Both the position numbers and the translations under genes were made by a program. The notes beneath the pieces were generated by a model. That model saw nothing but the letters and a program-made list of their open reading frames with translations. It had not been told where the DNA came from and did not search any database. Shown piece by piece: positions 16,214-25,046 of a stretch of DNA of 41,096 bases. Position 1 is the first letter of the stretch. Each line of letters starts with the position of its first letter. Source of the stretch: Oscillospiraceae bacterium (GTDB lineage Bacteria > Bacillota > Clostridia > Oscillospirales > Ruminococcaceae); the NCBI GenBank assembly GCA_028720105.1, contig JAQYLI010000016.1, positions 1 to 41,096 of the forward strand. Reading direction: 5' to 3'.

Positions 16214-17647
16214 ATGAATTTCCGAATGATAAAATATATTCTCGGGTGGATACTTGTATTTGAAACGCTGTTTCTCCTTATCCCTCTGATAACGGCGGCG
16301 GTGTACGGCGAAAGCTGCATAACAGCGATACTTCTATCAATTGCGGTATGTCTTGCGTCAGGGGGACTGCTGATCTTAAAGAAGCCTGAAAATACAGAGC
16401 TGTATTCCCGTGAGGGCTTTGTTATCGTGTCAATGAGCTGGATAATTCTCAGTCTTTTCGGAGCGCTTCCCTTTTTCTTTTCGGGAGCAATACCGAATTT
16501 CATTGACGCTCTTTTTGAGACCGTTTCGGGCTTTACCACCACAGGAGCCAGTATACTTTCCGAGGTGGAGAGTATGCCCAAGGCAATGCTGATGTGGCGA
16601 AGCTTTACTCACTGGGTAGGCGGAATGGGCGTGCTTGTTTTCATAATGGCGTTTATCCCTCTCAGCGGCGGACAGAATATCCACATAATGAAGGCGGAAA
16701 GCCCGGGTCCCTCCGTAAGCAAGCTTGTGCCGAGAGTTAAGACCACCGCTCTTATTCTCTATTCCATTTATTTCGTGCTGACCCTTACGGAGTTCGTCCT
16801 TCTCCTTTTCGGAGGAATGAGCGTTTTCGAGGCGCTGAACACCGCTCTTGCCACCGCAGGAACAGGCGGCTTCGGCATTAAAAACGACAGCCTCGGCGGT
16901 TACTCGCCCTATATCCAGATAGTGGTAACTGTCTTTATGGTAATGTTTGCCATAAATTTCAGCTCCTATTATTTCATCATTTCGGGCAAGTTGAAAGAGG
17001 CGTTCAATAAAGAGGTCAGAGTTTTTCTGATGATCGTGCTGTCAGCCATTGCCATAATCACCTTCAACGTGAGAGGGCTTTTCGGCAGTATCGGAGAAGC
17101 CCTCAGACACGTAAGCTTTACAGTAGCCTCCATAATCTCCACCACAGGCTTTTCAACTGTGGATTTCGATATCTGGCCCGAGCTTTCCAAGACCATAATC
17201 GTCCTGCTAATGCTTGTGGGCGGCTGTGCGGGAAGTACGGGCGGCGGCATAAAGGTCACAAGAATAATCATTCTTGTAAAGGGACTTGCCAAGGAGCTTG
17301 AGGTAATGATACACCCCAAGCAGCTCAAAAAAATTACCGTTGACTCAAAGCCCATCGAGCACGAGATAGTCCGCTCGGTAAACAGCTATATGGTATGCTA
17401 TGTGCTTTTGTTTATGGCTTCTGCGCTTATAATTTCCATTGACGGACACGACCTTATCACCAACTTTACGGCGGTGAGCGCAGCCGTAAATAATATCGGA
17501 CCGGGACTTGAGCTTGTGGGACCCACCCGGAATTTCGGCTTCTTTTCGCCTGTATCAAAGCTTGTGCTTATCTTTGATATGCTTGCGGGCAGACTTGAGC
17601 TTTTCCCCATGCTCCTGCTGTTTTCGAGGGCAACGTGGAAAAAGTGA
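16214..17647 (+). CDS. trkH: TrkH: potassium-translocating membrane subunit
   Basis: A 477-residue integral membrane protein of the TrkH/KtrB superfamily. Four pore-loop repeats with selectivity-filter glycines are recognisable, for example FTTTGAS, GTGGFG, STTGFSTVD and NIGPG; this is the K+ uptake pore controlled by TrkA. The HWVGGMG segment after the first filter is typical of TrkH. It is co-transcribed with trkA, and its stop codon overlaps the start of the next gene (TGATG). Confidence 0.95.
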   Translation: MNFRMIKYILGWILVFETLFLLIPLITAAVYGESCITAILLSIAVCLASGGLLILKKPENTELYSREGFVIVSMSWIILSLFGALPFFFSGAIPNFIDALFETVSGFTTTGASILSEVESMPKAMLMWRSFTHWVGGMGVLVFIMAFIPLSGGQNIHIMKAESPGPSVSKLVPRVKTTALILYSIYFVLTLTEFVLLLFGGMSVFEALNTALATAGTGGFGIKNDSLGGYSPYIQIVVTVFMVMFAINFSSYYFIISGKLKEAFNKEVRVFLMIVLSAIAIITFNVRGLFGSIGEALRHVSFTVASIISTTGFSTVDFDIWPELSKTIIVLLMLVGGCAGSTGGGIKVTRIIILVKGLAKELEVMIHPKQLKKITVDSKPIEHEIVRSVNSYMVCYVLLFMASALIISIDGHDLITNFTAVSAAVNNIGPGLELVGPTRNFGFFSPVSKLVLIFDMLAGRLELFPMLLLFSRATWKK

Positions 17648-17955
17648 TGAGGTGGGAAATGTTTTCGGAAAACAGGTGGCTGTTGCTCCTGTTGCTTGTG
17701 TATTTTCTCTCGATAAGCTTTTATTCGGCGGCACTCACCTGCACAGACAAACGCCTTGCGGTAAAGGGCGGCAGACGAATACCCGAGAAAAAGCTTTTCG
17801 GAGCAGCCCTTCTTGGCGGCGGGGCGGCAATGTACATAACAATGCGTATCATTCGTCACAAAACCCTTCACAAGCGGTTTATGATAGGTCTGCCTTTGAT
17901 ACTTTTCGTGCAGACTGTTTTGGTGTGTTTTATTCTGATAAAATTCGTGATATAA
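17647..17955 (+). CDS. DUF1294-type small membrane protein
   Basis: A 102-residue protein with about three membrane helices. The conserved core TDKRLAVKGGRRIPEK followed by LGGGAAMY and RHKTLHKRF is the pattern of the DUF1294 family, whose function is unknown. The ATG at 17647 overlaps the trkH stop (TGATG), implying translational coupling. An ATG at 17659 with a nearby AGGTGGG is an alternative start, and a GTG at 17635 is less likely. A role related to potassium transport is suggested only by position. Confidence 0.82.
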   Translation: MRWEMFSENRWLLLLLLVYFLSISFYSAALTCTDKRLAVKGGRRIPEKKLFGAALLGGGAAMYITMRIIRHKTLHKRFMIGLPLILFVQTVLVCFILIKFVI

Positions 17956-17961
17956 AAATTC

Positions 17962-17996
17962 AGCCTGAGAAGATTTGGTTTCTTCTCAGGCTTTTT
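17962..17996. terminator. Bidirectional Rho-independent terminator
   Basis: An 11-bp perfect stem (17962-17972 with 17982-17992) is followed by five T on the plus strand and, on the minus strand, by GAATTTTTA. It ends the trk operon and probably also the convergent permease gene. Confidence 0.9.
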
Positions 17997-18042
17997 AAAT
18001 AATTATGTCTTTACTTATTCCCCAAATACTATGGGGATATCC

Positions 18043-20712
18043 TTAATTCTCAGTATTTCTGATATTCTCCACAATAGGCGTTTTGATTATCCGCCTTGCA
18101 GGAACAAAGGAGGCTGCTGCAGCGATAACAAAGGAAACAGCCGCGGCAATGAGAATGTATTTGAGAGGTGCTGCGGCAGACAGCGTAAGTCCCAGATCCT
18201 CCATATCCAGATCGTGGAAACGGTTCTTAAAGGGTATCTGTATCACGAAAATAGCCATTTCCACAACGAGCAGTGAGGAGAAGCTTGCCAGAGCCGCATA
18301 AATAAGGCTTTCCGACAATATGAGCTTATGAAGCTGCTTGTCGGACATTCCGCAGGCTCTGAGCATAGAAAGCTCCGAGGTTCTTCCGAGAACATTTGCC
18401 GATATGATGTTGACGATATTTACAGCGGCGATAAGAGCAATAATAAGTACAGCGAAATATCCCACAGTCTTGACAATGCCCAGGTTTGAAACAGCCTTTG
18501 ACATATCTGCGGCGTTGTCGGCAAAGCTGTTGTAGTAATTTCTGTTAAGGAAATTTCTCGCTTCGGTCTCCATACCCGCTGCAGCGTCTGCATAGATCGT
18601 CCTTGAAAACAGGGTGTATATCCCGCCGTTATAATCCACCTGAGAAGAGGAACTGTCAATGCCGATCTCCGTGACAAGCTGTTCAAAGGGAGCCTCCGCC
18701 ATTATAGCCAGACACATTCCGTCACAGGAGAAATATGTGCGAAGCTCTGTTGAATATGTTCCCGCAGTTTCAATGTCAACGGGGTCGAGGAAAAATACCA
18801 TACTGTCGATAAACGGTGCAGAGGTAATGCTTTCGGGGATACTGTCCGTCTCAGCAAAGCGGTAAAGCTCCTTTCCGCTCTTATCCTTCATCACAGGGTC
18901 GATAAGCACCGCTCCCGACTGTTCAAGCCGGTCATATGTAATACCGCTGTCGGCGGTGATGAATTTTTCAAAGGTCTCGCGGCTGACGGGGTGAATTGCA
19001 AAAGGCAGACCGCCGTCCTGATATATTTCCGTATCCGGGAGAATGTTCAGGTCATCATTCTTCATATAGAACTTGAGAGCGCAGTCATACTGAACATTTT
19101 CAAAATACCCCGAGGATATCATTTTCTGAATATTTTCGTGAATGTCAGAGGGGGCAAGAGAATAGGTCTGAACAGAAAAATCATTCGGGACTCTGTTTTC
19201 CTCAAATTCTTTTGTTATCTTGTCATTTGCAAGCTCCGCTCCATAGGAGAAGGTTGAAAAGAGAACAATGCTCATTACCATTGAAACCATAGTAATTATG
19301 TATCTTTTCTTGCTGCGCTTTATGCTGAGAGCGGAATATGCTCCTATAAAGCTTCTGCCCTTTTCAAGTCCCGAGGGGGGCTTTGGTATTCTTATCTTTT
19401 CGCTCTTGCCTGCGGAGTTCATAGCGTCCACGGGAGACGATCTGATAGAGCGCATACCCGTTGAAACGGCGGAGACAACGACCCAGAGTATTCCTATAAG
19501 CGCCGACGAGATGAATACATAGGGCTTGAGCTCGAAAATAAGCATATCTCTCATATTGAACGCCGTGCTGCTGTCACTGAGATAGGGAAGATTTTTTACT
19601 ATGGTGAAAAGTCCTGCCGCACAGCCCGTTCCCAGCAGTATTCCGATGATAACTCCCGGTACGGCAAGATAAACAGCCTCCCAGACCACCATTGCGAATA
19701 CCTGCTTTCCCGAAGCACCCACCGCTTTGAGAAGTCCGAACTGCTTTATCCTTTCCTTTGAGGACAGCTCGAAGGAGGTGTCTATTACCATTCTTACGCA
19801 GAACATAAGGAAAATTACCACAAGGTAAACCAGAGCAAAGAATACCGCCTGAGAAAATTTCGCCGTAACTCCCTTGCCCTCAAGGTCTAAAAGCTCCTGA
19901 TTCATTCCGTAGCTGAAATCGTCTATTTCGTAGCCTGCTGCCTTGAAAGCGTGATCCATATCCCAGTAAAGGTCGTTTGCACTGTCGGAAAAGCGTGCAA
20001 CCACGTTATCGGTAAGATAGGAGTAGGATCTGAGACGGGTGTCCGAATAATCCACGATATTGCTGCCCTCGGAAAAGCCTACCACAGTAAAGCTTATTTG
20101 GGAAACATCGGCTATATCGAAAGCTTCGGACAGATATTCGGGAACATTTTCAAAGCTTTGTGAGCTGCCTGTTTTTGCCTTGCAGGTCACAAGCTCTGCG
20201 GTAACGGTGTCGCCTATCTCGGGATATCCCCACATATATGAGCTTTGCGCGCTGAGAACTATTTCCCCGTCCTTTTCGGGAAGTCTGCCCTCAAAAACGC
20301 TGTTCATACTGCTCGGAAGCATTGTAAGCTCTCCTGCCTTAAAGCGCAGGAAAACGTCGTCAACAGGCACTCCGTTCAGAACGAGATATTCTATCTGAGC
20401 GTCCTCTGATTTCATCTGACCGTAATCCACATCGGTGCTGCTTGTGTATGATGAAACGCTGTAGACCTGAGTTTCCTCGAATATGTCCATACTCCGCACC
20501 GATACAAGCTGATCCTTGTCAAGACCGTTGAAAACCACGTGATATGTACCGTTTGTCTCCCTGCAGATATTCAGGGAGGCGGCGCGGAATACCGATACGG
20601 CGGCAAGCATTACCGTCATAAATGCGGTGGCTGTGATTATGGCGATTATTGTCATTACAGTATGCTTTTTCTGACCCCGCAGATAGCGCAGGGAAATTTC
20701 TCTCAGTTTCAT
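18043..20712 (-). CDS. FtsX-type ABC permease with large extracytoplasmic domains
   Basis: An 889-residue protein of the MacB/FtsX-like permease family. An N-terminal helix (about 15-40) is followed by an extracytoplasmic domain of about 240 residues, a block of helices around 285-430, a second signal-anchor-like helix near 470-495, another extracytoplasmic domain, and three helices in the last 150 residues. This is the duplicated architecture of full-length FtsX-like permeases. Such proteins need a LolD/MacB-type ATPase, normally encoded beside them, but none is seen here: the upstream gene is nadE, 26 nt away on the same strand. The substrate is unknown; export of peptides or lipoproteins, or bacitracin-type resistance, are the usual roles of relatives. 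Confidence 0.88.
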   Translation of the reverse strand: MKLREISLRYLRGQKKHTVMTIIAIITATAFMTVMLAAVSVFRAASLNICRETNGTYHVVFNGLDKDQLVSVRSMDIFEETQVYSVSSYTSSTDVDYGQMKSEDAQIEYLVLNGVPVDDVFLRFKAGELTMLPSSMNSVFEGRLPEKDGEIVLSAQSSYMWGYPEIGDTVTAELVTCKAKTGSSQSFENVPEYLSEAFDIADVSQISFTVVGFSEGSNIVDYSDTRLRSYSYLTDNVVARFSDSANDLYWDMDHAFKAAGYEIDDFSYGMNQELLDLEGKGVTAKFSQAVFFALVYLVVIFLMFCVRMVIDTSFELSSKERIKQFGLLKAVGASGKQVFAMVVWEAVYLAVPGVIIGILLGTGCAAGLFTIVKNLPYLSDSSTAFNMRDMLIFELKPYVFISSALIGILWVVVSAVSTGMRSIRSSPVDAMNSAGKSEKIRIPKPPSGLEKGRSFIGAYSALSIKRSKKRYIITMVSMVMSIVLFSTFSYGAELANDKITKEFEENRVPNDFSVQTYSLAPSDIHENIQKMISSGYFENVQYDCALKFYMKNDDLNILPDTEIYQDGGLPFAIHPVSRETFEKFITADSGITYDRLEQSGAVLIDPVMKDKSGKELYRFAETDSIPESITSAPFIDSMVFFLDPVDIETAGTYSTELRTYFSCDGMCLAIMAEAPFEQLVTEIGIDSSSSQVDYNGGIYTLFSRTIYADAAAGMETEARNFLNRNYYNSFADNAADMSKAVSNLGIVKTVGYFAVLIIALIAAVNIVNIISANVLGRTSELSMLRACGMSDKQLHKLILSESLIYAALASFSSLLVVEMAIFVIQIPFKNRFHDLDMEDLGLTLSAAAPLKYILIAAAVSFVIAAAASFVPARRIIKTPIVENIRNTEN

Positions 20713-20738
20713 ATATCAGATTTCCTTTCCGGGCGGTA

Positions 20739-22664
20739 TCAGTTTAGTTTGATATCCTCAAGCTCCTTTAGCCAGAGGGCGGAGGAAGCGTCCGAGGGCA
20801 TTCTCCAGTCGCCGCGGGGAGAAAGAGTGACCGAGCCCACCTTGGGACCGTCCGGGAGACAGGAGCGCTTGAACTGCTGGGCGAAAAATCTTCTTACGAA
20901 AATTTTCAGCCACTTGAGGATAACTTCATCGGGATAGGCTCCCTCAAAAGCAATTTTGGCAATGCGGAATATCTTTTTTGGGGAAAATCCGCAGCGGACC
21001 ATATAGTAAAGGAAAAAGTCGTGAAGCTCGTAGGGACCCACGATATCCTCAGTTTTCTGGGAAATTGTACCGTCCTCTGCGGGGGGGAGAAGCTCAGGTG
21101 ATACGGGGGTATCAAGAATGTCCCTGAGAACTGCCGAAAGCTCTCCCGAGACCCTTTCAGCCTCATATGAAACAAGGTGACGCACAAGAGTTTTGGGAAT
21201 GGAGCAGTTTACGCCGTACATAGACATATGGTCGCCGTTGTAGGTAGCCCAGCCAAGAGCAAGCTCGGAAAGGTCTCCCGTTCCGATAACAATTCCCCCT
21301 GTCATATTGGCGATATCCATAATGACCTGAGTGCGCTCTCTTGCCTGTCCGTTTTCATAGGATACATCGTGAACGTCCTCGCTCTGACCGATATCCCTGA
21401 AATGCTGACGGACAGAAGCGGAAATGTCTATCTCTCTGATAGAAGCCCCATACGCTTCCGCAAGAGTGAGAGCATTGCTCTTTGTGCGCTTTGTGGTGCC
21501 GAAGCAGGGCATTGTAACGGCGATTATTCCCTTTCTGTCAAGCTGCAGCATATCAAAGGCGTGAACGGTGACGATAAGGGCAAGGGTGGAGTCAAGTCCT
21601 CCCGACAGACCGATAACGGCGGTCTTTCCGTGAATGTGCCTGAGCCTTGTTGCAAGACCCGTTGCCTGCATTGTGAGTATCTCCTCGCATCGTGCCGCAA
21701 GATCGTTTCTGTCGGCGGGAACGAAGGGCATAGGCGCAAATTTCCTGCAAAGCTTAATATCGGGAGTGTTCAGATTGAAATACATAATGCGTTCACTAAG
21801 ATAATTGTTTTCGGGCGCCTGCGGATAGGTGTTCATTCTGCGGCGTTCGCCCGAAAGCTTTTCAAGGTCGATATCGCCGTAAATAATGCCACTCTCAAAG
21901 GGCTTGCTTTCACAAAGGCGGGTGCCGTTCTCGCAGATAAGGCTGTGACCCGAGAAAACCATATCCTGCGTGGACTCGCCGAAGCCGCAGTCGGTGTATA
22001 CATATCCGCAGACAAGCTTTGCGCTCTGCATTTCAACCAGCTTGCGGCGGTATTCCTTTTTGCCGATGACCTCGTCGGAGGCGGAGGGATTGCAGATTAT
22101 AAGTGCGCCGTTTACGGCAAGCTCTTCCGAGGGGGAGCGGGGCACCCACAGATCCTCACAAATTTCCACGCCGAAAACAAAGTCGGGGTCATCAAAGCTG
22201 CCGAATAACATTTCGCCCATAGGAACATTGAAACGCCGAATATCGGCAAAGCTGTCCCTGCCGTCCCAAGGGGTGAAATGCCTTGCCTCGTAAAATTCGG
22301 AGTAATTTGGTATATTTCTTTTGGGAACAAAACCAAGCACACGTCCCTTTAAGCATACAGCTGCGCAGTTATAAAGCTTACCCGAATGAGAAAATGGCAG
22401 CCCTGCGATAAAAATTATCTCAAGGTCTTTTGTCTCCTCAAGTATATGAAGCAATGCCTTTTCCGCTCCCTCAAGCAGAACCTTTGACAGAAACAGATCT
22501 CCGCAGGTGTAGCCCGTAATGCAAAGCTCGGGCAGTGTGAGCAGGGAGCAGCCGTTTGCGGCGGCTTCCTTTACAGCATTTATTATCTGTTCGGCATTAT
22601 ATTCGCAGTCAGCCACTTTAAGGTCGGGCACTGCACAGCCGCATCTTATAAATCCGTCTTTCAT
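20739..22664 (-). CDS. nadE: Glutamine-dependent NAD+ synthetase
   Basis: A 641-residue two-domain enzyme that makes NAD+ from deamido-NAD+, ATP and glutamine. The N-terminal nitrilase-type glutaminase domain has the catalytic triad E46 (LPEL), K115 (VPKRNIPN) and C169 (VEICEDLW). The C-terminal synthetase domain carries the ATP-pyrophosphatase P-loop IGLSGGLDST and GTGDLSELALGW. The length is normal for the glutamine-using form. The stop is 26 nt before the permease gene, so the two may share a transcript, but a functional link is not obvious. SD AAAGGA is rather far (about 12 nt) from the ATG. No convincing promoter was found in the AT-rich 22665-22800 stretch. Confidence 0.95.
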   Translation of the reverse strand: MKDGFIRCGCAVPDLKVADCEYNAEQIINAVKEAAANGCSLLTLPELCITGYTCGDLFLSKVLLEGAEKALLHILEETKDLEIIFIAGLPFSHSGKLYNCAAVCLKGRVLGFVPKRNIPNYSEFYEARHFTPWDGRDSFADIRRFNVPMGEMLFGSFDDPDFVFGVEICEDLWVPRSPSEELAVNGALIICNPSASDEVIGKKEYRRKLVEMQSAKLVCGYVYTDCGFGESTQDMVFSGHSLICENGTRLCESKPFESGIIYGDIDLEKLSGERRRMNTYPQAPENNYLSERIMYFNLNTPDIKLCRKFAPMPFVPADRNDLAARCEEILTMQATGLATRLRHIHGKTAVIGLSGGLDSTLALIVTVHAFDMLQLDRKGIIAVTMPCFGTTKRTKSNALTLAEAYGASIREIDISASVRQHFRDIGQSEDVHDVSYENGQARERTQVIMDIANMTGGIVIGTGDLSELALGWATYNGDHMSMYGVNCSIPKTLVRHLVSYEAERVSGELSAVLRDILDTPVSPELLPPAEDGTISQKTEDIVGPYELHDFFLYYMVRCGFSPKKIFRIAKIAFEGAYPDEVILKWLKIFVRRFFAQQFKRSCLPDGPKVGSVTLSPRGDWRMPSDASSALWLKELEDIKLN

Positions 22665-22820
22665 AAAAAATAAGCGTCCTTTCGTATATCAGACTATTTA
22701 TAAATCAAAAATTTTATACATATGTTTATAAATATAATTACACATTTTAATTTTAACTCAGAGAGCAAATAAATGTATTGCTGATATGTAACGTTTTTAT
22801 GAATAATTGGAGTCAAAAGC

Positions 22821-22849
22821 TTGATTTATATGGGATAGTATGGTATAAT
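22821..22849 (+). promoter_or_regulatory. Promoter of the yicC-remA-gmk operon
   Basis: TTGATT (22821-22826), a 17-nt spacer, and TATAAT (22844-22849) preceded by TATGG, an extended -10. The start site would be near 22856, giving a leader of about 100 nt. Confidence 0.75.
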
Positions 22850-22861
22850 ATAATAAGCTAT

Positions 22862-22939
22862 GGCAAAGCATACGCAATGTGCGGAGGATTTTGCCGTTTC
22901 GAGTAAATAAAGGCATTGCAGGACGATATTCCGCAATGC
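22862..22939 (+). promoter_or_regulatory. yicC leader with two hairpins
   Basis: GGCAAA (22862-22867) can pair with TTTGCC (22890-22895). GCATTGC (22913-22919) pairs with GCAATGC (22933-22939), ending just before the SD AAGGAG at 22943. The second hairpin could influence translation start. No known riboswitch was recognised. Confidence 0.35.
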
Positions 22940-22954
22940 ATTAAGGAGCAGATT

Positions 22955-23833
22955 ATGATAAAAAGTATGACAGGCTTCGGCAGAGCCGAGGAGATCATCG
23001 AGGGCAGAGACATCATTGTGGAAATTCGTTCGGTAAATCACCGCTATTATGAGTTTTCCGCAAGAGTTCCCAGAGCCTACGGCTACATTGAGGAAAAGCT
23101 TAAAAGCTACCTTAACGGCAGGATATCCCGCGGCAAGGTGGAGGTAAGCGTTTCCATCACCGCCATTGAAGCGGCGGACACTCAGATAGAGATCAACAAG
23201 GCGGCGGCAAAGGGCTATGTGGACGCTCTCCGCAGTGTTGGAGAGGAACTTGGTCTTGCAGACGACCTTACCCTTTCCCAGCTTGTAAGGCTTCCCGATG
23301 TCTTTACAGTAAGAAAGGCGGCAGACGACGAGGAGCTTATCTGGAACAGTGTAAAGACCGTTGCCGATGAAGCGGTATCAAGGTTTATCGCAATGCGTGA
23401 GACCGAGGGTCTTAAAATGAAGGAGGACGTTCTTGAACGCGCCGATATGATAGAAAGGCTTGTGGACGAGGTGGAAAGACTTTCTCCTCTTTCGGCGGAA
23501 AATTACCGAAACAAGCTTTACGCCCGTTTATGCGAGGTTCTTGCAGATAAGAATATCGACGAGCAGCGGCTTGTTACCGAGGCTGCCATATTTGCGGACA
23601 AGACCGCCGTTGCCGAAGAGACCGTAAGACTAAAGAGCCATATCCGACAGCTGAGAGATATGCTTTCCCTTAACGAGCCTGTGGGCAGAAAGCTTGATTT
23701 TCTCATTCAGGAGTTCAACCGTGAAGCAAACACCATCGGTTCCAAGGCGCAGGATATCGCAGTTACAAAGATAGTTGTTGACCTTAAATCCGAGATAGAA
23801 AAGATAAGGGAACAGATACAGAATATCGAATAA
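22955..23833 (+). CDS. yicC: YicC-family endoribonuclease
   Basis: A 292-residue protein beginning MIKSMTGFGRAE, the nearly invariant N-terminus of the YicC/YloC family (YicC_N and C-terminal DUF1732 domains). Family members are stress-linked RNases. The C-terminal region has SHIRQLRDML and GRKLDFLIQEFNREANT, also family hallmarks. The ATG at 22955 has SD AAGGAG 6 nt upstream; an in-frame TTG at 22916 lies within the leader hairpin and is rejected. It heads the conserved Firmicute cluster and is followed by remA after 12 nt. Confidence 0.95.
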   Translation: MIKSMTGFGRAEEIIEGRDIIVEIRSVNHRYYEFSARVPRAYGYIEEKLKSYLNGRISRGKVEVSVSITAIEAADTQIEINKAAAKGYVDALRSVGEELGLADDLTLSQLVRLPDVFTVRKAADDEELIWNSVKTVADEAVSRFIAMRETEGLKMKEDVLERADMIERLVDEVERLSPLSAENYRNKLYARLCEVLADKNIDEQRLVTEAAIFADKTAVAEETVRLKSHIRQLRDMLSLNEPVGRKLDFLIQEFNREANTIGSKAQDIAVTKIVVDLKSEIEKIREQIQNIE

Positions 23834-23845
23834 GGAGAGACGGCT

Positions 23846-24118
23846 ATGCAGCTTATTCCCATCGGATACGGAAACGCAGTCTCCGCAGAACGGTTGGTGG
23901 CTGTGGTAAGCCCCGAGTCCGCACCCATAAAGCGCATCGTGCAGGACGCACGGGACAGAGGTATGCTCATTGACGCCACCTACGGCAGAAAAACCAAATC
24001 GGTGCTTATTATGGACAGCGATCACGTGGTATTATCCGCAGTTCTTCCCTCATCTATCGCAGGACGGGCAGAGACTGTTCACGATGATAACGATGGCAAT
24101 GACACCGATATAGAATAA
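23846..24118 (+). CDS. remA: RemA-like DNA-binding regulator (DUF370)
   Basis: A 90-residue protein of the RemA/DUF370 family, seen in the motifs [15 protein letters not shown] and [11 protein letters not shown]. In Bacillus subtilis RemA activates matrix and osmoprotection genes by forming DNA-wrapping oligomers. Position between yicC and gmk is the same as in B. subtilis. The last 15 residues are very acidic ([11 protein letters not shown]) and are extra compared with the compact core. Confidence 0.93.
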   Translation: MQLIPIGYGNAVSAERLVAVVSPESAPIKRIVQDARDRGMLIDATYGRKTKSVLIMDSDHVVLSAVLPSSIAGRAETVHDDNDGNDTDIE

Positions 24119-24138
24119 TTTGAAAGGAATGTTTAAAT

Positions 24139-24741
24139 ATGTCAAAGGGACTTCTTATCGTTGTTTCCGCTCCCTCGGGCTGCGGAAAAGGAACTGTCCT
24201 TGCGGAGGTTCTCAAAAACGATAATTTCTATTATTCCGTTTCCGCCACCACCCGTGCTCCAAGAGACGGCGAGGTCAACGGGGTGAATTATCATTTCACC
24301 ACAAAGGAAAAATTCGAGGAGCTTATTGCATCGGGCGGCGTTCTCGAATATGCGCAGTACTGCGGCAATTATTACGGCACACCTAAGAAGGCTGTAGAGG
24401 ACAAGCTCTGCGAGGGCAGGGACGTTATCCTTGAGATAGAGGTGCAGGGCGCAATGAAGATTAAGGAAGCCTGCCCCGATGCAGTGTTCATCTTCATTCT
24501 CCCCCCCTCTGTGGACACTCTGAAACAGCGCCTTGAAAAGCGGGGAACGGAGACAGCCGAGGTCATTGAAAAGCGTGTTGCCGAGGCACGGGGCGAGATA
24601 GAAAAAGCGTATAATTACGACTATGTTATCGTCAATGACGATCTGAACGAGGCGGTAAGCGATTTTATCAAGGCAGTTGAAGCCGAGAAGCTTACGGTCA
24701 GACGTTCAAAGCAGCTCATAGATAACGTTCTCGGAAAATAA
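24139..24741 (+). CDS. gmk: Guanylate kinase
   Basis: A 200-residue enzyme that converts GMP and ATP to GDP and ADP. The P-loop is APSGCGKGT (10-18), and the GMP-binding segment shows SATTRAPRDGEVNGVNYHF, typical of the family. The lid region with LEKRGTETAEVIEKR is intact. SD AAAGGAA precedes the ATG. It is followed by rpoZ after a 67-nt gap that holds a separate promoter. Confidence 0.97.
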   Translation: MSKGLLIVVSAPSGCGKGTVLAEVLKNDNFYYSVSATTRAPRDGEVNGVNYHFTTKEKFEELIASGGVLEYAQYCGNYYGTPKKAVEDKLCEGRDVILEIEVQGAMKIKEACPDAVFIFILPPSVDTLKQRLEKRGTETAEVIEKRVAEARGEIEKAYNYDYVIVNDDLNEAVSDFIKAVEAEKLTVRRSKQLIDNVLGK

Positions 24742-24746
24742 AACAG

Positions 24747-24775
24747 TTGCATTTTTCATAAATGTATGGTATAAT
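24747..24775 (+). promoter_or_regulatory. Internal promoter before rpoZ
   Basis: TTGCAT (24747-24752), a 17-nt spacer, and TATAAT (24770-24775) preceded by TATGG. It begins six bases after the gmk stop and lets rpoZ and downstream genes be expressed apart from yicC-gmk. Confidence 0.7.
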
Positions 24776-24808
24776 TATATAATATGTTTTTAAAAGGAGT
24801 TTTTTATT

Positions 24809-25039
24809 ATGTTAAGACCAGCTATGAATCAGATCGCTACTCACGGTGAAAGCTACTATTCCGTTGTTATCGGCGTTGCAAAGCGTGCGAGAGAAATTGC
24901 GGACGAGCTTGCCGAGAAGAATATGACTCTTGAGGAAAAGCCTGTCAAGACTGCTGTGGACGAGTTTGCGGCAAGAAAATTTTCCATTGTGGAGGATCCT
25001 TCCGTAAAGCCCGGCAAGTCCACCGAGGGAACATATTGA
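24809..25039 (+). CDS. rpoZ: RNA polymerase omega subunit
   Basis: A 76-residue protein with the omega-family core YYSVVIGVAKRAREI and KPVKTAVDEFAARKF. Omega assists assembly and stability of RNA polymerase. It sits directly after gmk, the conserved position in Firmicutes. SD AAGGAG is 9 nt before the ATG. In B. subtilis coaBC follows; here priA follows at once. Confidence 0.93.
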   Translation: MLRPAMNQIATHGESYYSVVIGVAKRAREIADELAEKNMTLEEKPVKTAVDEFAARKFSIVEDPSVKPGKSTEGTY

Positions 25040-25046
25040 TAATAAA

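Noticed and set aside
21177..22208. 343-codon plus-strand open frame opposite nadE
   Set aside because: Complement of a complete, motif-rich gene; no SD or recognisable domain.
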